Origin: an uncultured Bacteroidales bacterium
Lineage (GTDB): Bacteria; Bacteroidota; Bacteroidia; Bacteroidales; Muribaculaceae
Length of the DNA stretch: 64,000 bases
Reading direction: 5' to 3'
NCBI GenBank assembly: GCA_947176235.1
Contig: CAMWPM010000005.1
Location: 20,312 to 84,311, forward strand
Part shown: positions 63,735-64,000 of the stretch, in pieces
Position numbering within the stretch: position 1 is the first letter of the stretch
Layout of the letters: every line of letters starts with the position of its first letter
Notes under the pieces: model-generated
The model's database searches: none
What the model was told of the DNA's origin: nothing
The model's input: the letters and a program-made list of their open reading frames with translations, nothing else
Position numbers and translations under genes: made by a program

Positions 63735-64000
63735 TCAGATTTTCTCGACGTCCAGAGGGTTGATCTTGACTGTCGCGCCTCCAAGCAGGTCAAGTCCCAC
63801 CGTCAGGGTGTGGCTGCCGTCGGCGTTTTCCATGATCATACCCTCGAGTCCTTTAAGCTTGCCGCGGATAACCCGCACATTATCATTGACGCGAAATACC
63901 GCGGGAACGAATTCTACGGCGTAATCCGTCTGACCAAGCATGAATTTCAGCGTCGACATCTGATGCTCCGGGATAGTCGCCACCGGCTTCCTGAGAGTAC
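63735..64000 (-). CDS. UpxY/NusG-like transcription antiterminator (partial, 5' end outside window)
   Basis: The open frame continues off the right edge, so only the last 88 residues are seen, including RKPVATIPEHQMSTLKFML. The C-terminal part is a KOW domain (VRVIRGKLKGLEGMI, LTVGLDLLGGATVKINP). This matches UpxY proteins, NusG paralogues that let polymerase read through the leaders of Bacteroides capsule operons. The DNA is more GC-rich than the following flippase. An upxZ partner is not visible. Confidence 0.85.
   Translation of the reverse strand, partial: TLRKPVATIPEHQMSTLKFMLGQTDYAVEFVPAVFRVNDNVRVIRGKLKGLEGMIMENADGSHTLTVGLDLLGGATVKINPLDVEKI

Noticed and set aside
1-64000. CRISPR arrays, rRNA genes or insertion sequences
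   Set aside because: I saw no regularly spaced repeats, rRNA-like sequence or transposase gene.

Overview
The window looks like a chromosome segment of a Bacteroidales bacterium, most likely a gut Muribaculaceae-type genome. Supporting signs are SusC/SusD polysaccharide utilisation genes, -7 promoter elements of the TAnnTTTG class with no obvious Shine-Dalgarno sequences, lipoproteins with acidic residues after the lipobox Cys, a UpxY/NusG-like capsule regulator, a DUF4835/PorD protein and mid-range GC. The genus assignment is an inference.

Layout. (1) 72-9333, minus strand: a housekeeping run from a clear promoter near 9427-9457: dnaN, a DEDDh exonuclease, coaBC, DUF4835/PorD, recN, rlmB, purT and a MATE exporter, with several 4-base overlaps. 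(2) 9728-22978, plus strand: a phosphate-type porin and a histidine (inositol-phosphate-like) phosphatase, Fe/Mn superoxide dismutase, a DUF3332 lipoprotein coupled to an M23 peptidase, an M3 peptidase, an S9 peptidase coupled to an ABC-F ATPase, and an unrecognised outer-membrane-like protein. (3) 23052-44142, plus strand: a beta-mannan/glucomannan utilisation locus with GH5_7, CE7-like esterase, SusC, SusD, two surface glycan-binding proteins, two GH26 mannanases, GH94 and GH130 phosphorylases, a GPH sugar transporter and a cellobiose 2-epimerase-like enzyme. (4) 44226-48608: tRNA-Pro(GGG), lon, tRNA-Gln(CTG) and a tyrosine recombinase. (5) 48639-50369: a possible small RNA, rubredoxin, and a secreted esterase. 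(6) 50446-64000, minus strand: an AT-rich capsule/O-antigen operon entering from beyond the right edge: UpxY-like regulator, Wzx flippase, ferredoxin/F420-type reductase, pyruvyl transferase, Wzy polymerase, two glycosyltransferases, the UDP-L-FucNAc cassette fnlA-(cupin)-fnlB-fnlC, a WbuB-like transferase, a small tail ORF and an intrinsic terminator.

How the locus works (inference from families): mannan or glucomannan is bound and cut at the cell surface, imported by SusC/D, deacetylated and trimmed in the periplasm by CE7, GH5 and GH26, and the disaccharides are carried into the cytoplasm. There the epimerase turns mannobiose into mannosyl-glucose for GH130, while GH94 would phosphorolyse cellobiose-type units. 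Both routes save ATP by yielding sugar-1-phosphates. No regulator is linked to the locus, but its two promoter regions share a 20-bp element (19 of 20 identical), which is the observation I rate highest. Other leads are a perfect terminator inside the locus, a 430-nt leader before susC, a compact promoter-terminator unit antisense to the recombinase side, and a cupin gene inserted in the FucNAc cassette.
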